Shown here one piece after another: positions 5,759 through 7,399 of a stretch of DNA of 7,399 nt. Made by a program: the position numbers and the translations under genes. Under the pieces are notes generated by a model. The model was not told the origin of the DNA. It searched no databases and saw nothing but the letters and a program-made list of their open reading frames with translations. Positions within the stretch are counted from its first letter, which is position 1; each line of letters opens with the position of its first letter. The stretch spans positions 1 through 7,399 of the forward strand of contig DRQI01000247.1 of the NCBI GenBank assembly GCA_011330545.1. Reading direction: 5' to 3'. The DNA is from Flavobacteriia bacterium. Lineage in GTDB: Bacteria; Bacteroidota; Bacteroidia; Flavobacteriales; Flavobacteriaceae.

Positions 5759-6172
5759 ATGAAACAACTAAAATTTTTACTGGTAGGCGTTCTTTTCGGA
5801 ATTATATTGAGCAAAGCAGAAGTAATTTCATGGTATCGAATCTATGAGATGTTTAAATTTCAATCTTTTCACATGTACGGAGTAATTGGCGGCGCCGTTG
5901 CGCTAGGTATCATTGTGATGATTTTATTTAAAAAAGGAATTATCAAAACTTATCTGGGCGATACCATCAAAGTAGCACCCAAAAGAAAAGGTTTTAAAGG
6001 AAATCTTTTTGGCGGTATTATCTTTGGCCTTGGATGGGCATTGGCAGGAGCGTGCCCCGGCCCTATGTTTATATTATTAGGCAGAGGTGCCGTAGCCATT
6101 ACTGTGGTTCTTTTCGGAGCATTGCTGGGAGCTTTTTTGTACCATGCCCTCAAAAAATTCCTTCCTCATTAA
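5759..6172 (+). CDS. YeeE/YedE-family membrane protein, C-terminal half of the split transporter
   Basis: A 137-residue inner-membrane protein, partner of the preceding gene and separated from its stop by nine bases, so surely in one operon. Hydrophobic segments lie at about residues 5-20, 39-58, 84-108 and 110-129. The family signature GWALAGACPGPMFILLG (92-108) carries Cys99, the only cysteine and the expected third relay cysteine of the complete transporter. Residues 59-82 are basic and polar (KKG...KRKGFKGN) and probably form a cytoplasmic loop. Such paired short genes are common and correspond to the two internally similar halves of full-length YeeE. The ATG start is the first in frame after the upstream stop region and gives a membrane segment close to the N-terminus. 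The alternative that it is a separate small permease seems unlikely given the pairing. Confidence 0.9.
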   Translation: MKQLKFLLVGVLFGIILSKAEVISWYRIYEMFKFQSFHMYGVIGGAVALGIIVMILFKKGIIKTYLGDTIKVAPKRKGFKGNLFGGIIFGLGWALAGACPGPMFILLGRGAVAITVVLFGALLGAFLYHALKKFLPH

Positions 6173-6182
6173 TTAACTGTTT

Positions 6183-6231
6183 TTGATATTTTTTACTCAA
6201 CTAGTGTCATATTAAACAAAGCATATCAAAC
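6183..6231. repeat. 8-base inverted repeat with 33-base spacer
   Basis: TTTGATAT at 6183-6190 and ATATCAAA at 6224-6231 are perfect reverse complements. The stem is AT-rich, with one G:C pair, and the loop is long, so a stable RNA hairpin is doubtful. It could mark paired operator half-sites or be chance in AT-rich DNA. Confidence 0.3.
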
Positions 6232-6288
6232 CTAAGGGTATTAAATCGATTCTCTTTGAAAACATGATTTTACAGATAAACTTAATTT

Positions 6289-6310
6289 CTCATTGAGCAC
6301 AGTCTAAGAG
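6289..6310 (+). repeat. Degenerate REP-like repeat, copy 1 (before moaA)
   Basis: This stretch reads CTCATTGAGCACAGTCTAAG followed by AG. It resembles the short 'CCTGAGCGCAGTCGAAGG' repeat scattered between genes in many Bacteroidota genomes. It shares the core GCACAGTC.AAG.GTTTA with a second copy at 7362-7388 after moaA. The terminal arms pair only weakly here (CTC with GAG, one internal mismatch). Confidence 0.45.
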
Positions 6311-6320
6311 TTTAGTTTCG

Positions 6321-6328
6321 TAACTTTG
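6321..6328 (+). promoter_or_regulatory. Candidate -7 promoter element of moaA
   Basis: TAACTTTG is an exact match to the Bacteroidota -7 motif TAnnTTTG and ends 20 bases before the moaA ATG, giving a short leader. The nearest upstream TTG is at 6293-6295, about 25 bases away, somewhat longer than the usual spacing, so the -33 box is uncertain. Confidence 0.5.
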
Positions 6329-6348
6329 CAATTCTATAAAAAACAAGA

Positions 6349-7344
6349 ATGGCACTATTAACCGACAATTTTGGCAGGCAGATAACCTATTTGCGGTTAG
6401 CGGTAACCGATCGTTGCAATTTGCGTTGCCAATATTGTATGCCTGCACGTGGCATTGACATTGTTGACAGAAAAGAACTCCTCACTTATAAAGAAATGTA
6501 TCGTATCACTCGTGTGTTGAGTGAATTGGGCGTGAATAAAATCCGTTTAACGGGAGGCGAACCCTTTGTGCGTAAAAATTTTGTCGATTTCTTAGAAATG
6601 CTGTCTTTTAATGACAAACTTGATGAAATAAACATAACTACAAACGGGGCATTGATATCAAAACATATTGCTACCCTTGAAAAACTAAAAATCAACACCG
6701 TTAATTTAAGTATTGACAGCCTTTCAAAAGAAAAATTTGCCGAGATTACCCGAAGGGATGTCTTCGACGAAGTGTATAAAACGTTAGAATTGCTAGAGAA
6801 AAGCTCGTTAACCCTAAAGCTAAATATAGTAGTGCAATCGGGTATAAATACCGATGAAATTATCGATTTTGTCAACTTTACCAAAAATAGGGATATTGCA
6901 GTAAGATTTATTGAAGAAATGCCGTTTAACGGAGTTGGGCAACGCAAAACAACAACCGTTTGGGATTACACAAAAATACTGGATTTAATTCAATCTAATT
7001 ATTCAGAAATAAAGCCCTTATCATCTGAAAAATCTTCTACATCGCGTAACTTTAAAGTGGCCGGTTATCGAGGTTCTTTCGGAATTATTCCTGCTTTTAC
7101 ACGAACCATTTGTGGTGATTGCAATCGCATCCGGATTACCGCAACAGGACTCTTTAAAAACTGTTTGTTTGACGAAGGCGTTTTTAATATTAGGGATTTT
7201 ATCCGTAAAGGTGCCAGTGACGACGATTTAAAAAAACTGTTTTTATCGATTGTCAAAGAAAAACCTGAAAACGGGTTTGTAGCGGAGGCCAATAGAAAAA
7301 AGAATAATAATATTTCAGAGAGTATGTCAACCATTGGAGGATAG
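6349..7344 (+). CDS. moaA: GTP 3',8-cyclase (molybdenum cofactor biosynthesis protein A)
   Basis: A radical S-adenosylmethionine enzyme that rearranges GTP to 3',8-cyclo-7,8-dihydro-GTP, the first step of molybdenum cofactor synthesis, in the cytoplasm. At 331 residues it is the normal length. Visible: the SAM-cluster motif CNLRCQYC with Cys23, Cys27 and Cys30 (CX3CX2C), LTGGEP at 67-72 for SAM binding, TTNG at 97-100, NLSIDSL at 119-125, RFIEEMPFNG at 186-195, the second 4Fe-4S cluster Cys255, Cys258 and Cys272 (CX2C-X13-C) with the intervening NRIRIT, and the C-terminal Gly-Gly (330-331) needed for catalysis. Nothing is missing. ATG 6349 fits the conserved opening LTDNFGR. It follows the sulfur-transport pair after 176 bases and has its own promoter box, so is probably a separate unit. 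MoaC and other partners are not in the window. Confidence 0.97.
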   Translation: MALLTDNFGRQITYLRLAVTDRCNLRCQYCMPARGIDIVDRKELLTYKEMYRITRVLSELGVNKIRLTGGEPFVRKNFVDFLEMLSFNDKLDEINITTNGALISKHIATLEKLKINTVNLSIDSLSKEKFAEITRRDVFDEVYKTLELLEKSSLTLKLNIVVQSGINTDEIIDFVNFTKNRDIAVRFIEEMPFNGVGQRKTTTVWDYTKILDLIQSNYSEIKPLSSEKSSTSRNFKVAGYRGSFGIIPAFTRTICGDCNRIRITATGLFKNCLFDEGVFNIRDFIRKGASDDDLKKLFLSIVKEKPENGFVAEANRKKNNNISESMSTIGG

Positions 7345-7361
7345 ATTGTTAACGAAATGTC

Positions 7362-7388
7362 ACCCTGGGCACAGTCGAAGGGTTTAAC
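7362..7388 (+). repeat. REP-like repeat with small hairpin, copy 2 (after moaA)
   Basis: ACCCT (7362-7366) and AGGGT (7379-7383) pair perfectly around a 12-base loop containing GCACAGTCG, and GTTTAA follows. It matches copy 1 upstream of moaA in its core and closely resembles the recurrent Bacteroidota intergenic repeat 'CCCTGAGCGCAGTCGAAGGG'. It begins 17 bases after the moaA stop. There is no T-run, so it is a poor intrinsic terminator, although it might protect a transcript end. Confidence 0.55.
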
Positions 7389-7399
7389 TAAAATGATTA

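Larger units (their letters stand above)
6173..6348. other. Intergenic region (176 bases) before moaA
   Basis: No open frame of note. It contains an 8-base inverted repeat with a 33-base spacer, one copy of a REP-like repeat and a promoter box, listed separately. No GC-rich hairpin with a T-run follows the transporter operon, so how its transcript ends is not visible. No strong TGTAAC...GTTACA dyad occurs here, so I find no sign that moaA shares the operator upstream. Confidence 0.5.

Noticed and set aside
5626..5847. 73-codon plus-strand frame spanning the junction of the two YeeE/YedE genes
   Set aside because: It overlaps both real genes in another frame; the product is not membrane-like and matches no family I know. 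I also considered it as evidence of a frameshift joining the two genes and rejected that, because each gene has its own start, stop and intact signature motif.
6173..6348. Molybdenum cofactor (Moco) riboswitch upstream of moaA
   Set aside because: The region is AT-rich, lacks the multi-stem GC-containing structure of that RNA, and the candidate promoter leaves only a leader of about 15 bases.
5950..7334. Minus-strand open frames at 5950-6153, 6486-6947 and 7065-7334
   Set aside because: All are antisense shadows of the second YeeE/YedE gene and of moaA.
7345..7399. Intrinsic terminator for moaA
   Set aside because: The ACCCT/AGGGT hairpin is short with a 12-base loop and is not followed by a T-run; it fits a dispersed repeat better.
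1..7399. Mobile element, defence system, CRISPR array or prophage
   Set aside because: No transposase, integrase, direct-repeat array, nuclease or toxin-antitoxin coding sequence is visible; all long frames belong to ordinary envelope, sulfur-transport, regulatory and cofactor genes.

Overview
The window looks like chromosomal DNA from a Bacteroidota species, most likely Flavobacteriaceae. The evidence is AT-rich DNA, genes without clear Shine-Dalgarno sequences, exact matches to the Bacteroidota -7 promoter motif TAnnTTTG, and protein sequences of flavobacterial character. There are eight protein-coding genes: seven complete and one (galE) cut by the left edge. I see no rRNA, tRNA, transposase, CRISPR array or phage gene.

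Left part (1-2956, minus strand): a tight three-gene operon transcribed right to left. It runs from a DegT/DnrJ/EryC1/StrS sugar aminotransferase, to UDP-glucose 6-dehydrogenase (ugd), to UDP-glucose 4-epimerase (galE, TTG start, C-terminal half outside the window). Gaps are 1 and 10 bases. Together they make or modify nucleotide sugars for surface polysaccharide or O-antigen.

Middle (2957-3152): a 196-base divergent control region. On the minus strand it holds an exact TAnnTTTG match, two very short tandem open frames and a stem-loop, all ahead of the aminotransferase gene. Rightward from it runs waaA (kdtA), the Kdo transferase of lipid A-core synthesis, so both sides of this region concern the cell envelope.

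Right-centre (4439-6172, plus strand): a Crp/Fnr-family regulator followed by two short YeeE/YedE-type membrane proteins. These look like the two halves of a thiosulfate/sulfur-compound transporter. Between regulator and transporter lies a perfect palindrome, TGTAAC-AAAA-GTTACA. It has the geometry of an E. coli CRP site (TGTGA-N6-TCACA) with the G changed to A. The regulator carries Val where CRP has Glu181, the residue that reads that G:C pair. Protein and site therefore match, which is the best lead in the window.

Right end (6173-7399): moaA, the radical-SAM GTP 3',8-cyclase of molybdenum cofactor synthesis, with an exact TAnnTTTG promoter element. It is flanked by two copies of a short repeat resembling the widespread 'CCTGAGCGCAGTCGAAGG' type. 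The order regulator, sulfur importer, molybdenum cofactor gene would suit a sulfur-oxidation or assimilation locus continuing to the right, but that is inference.
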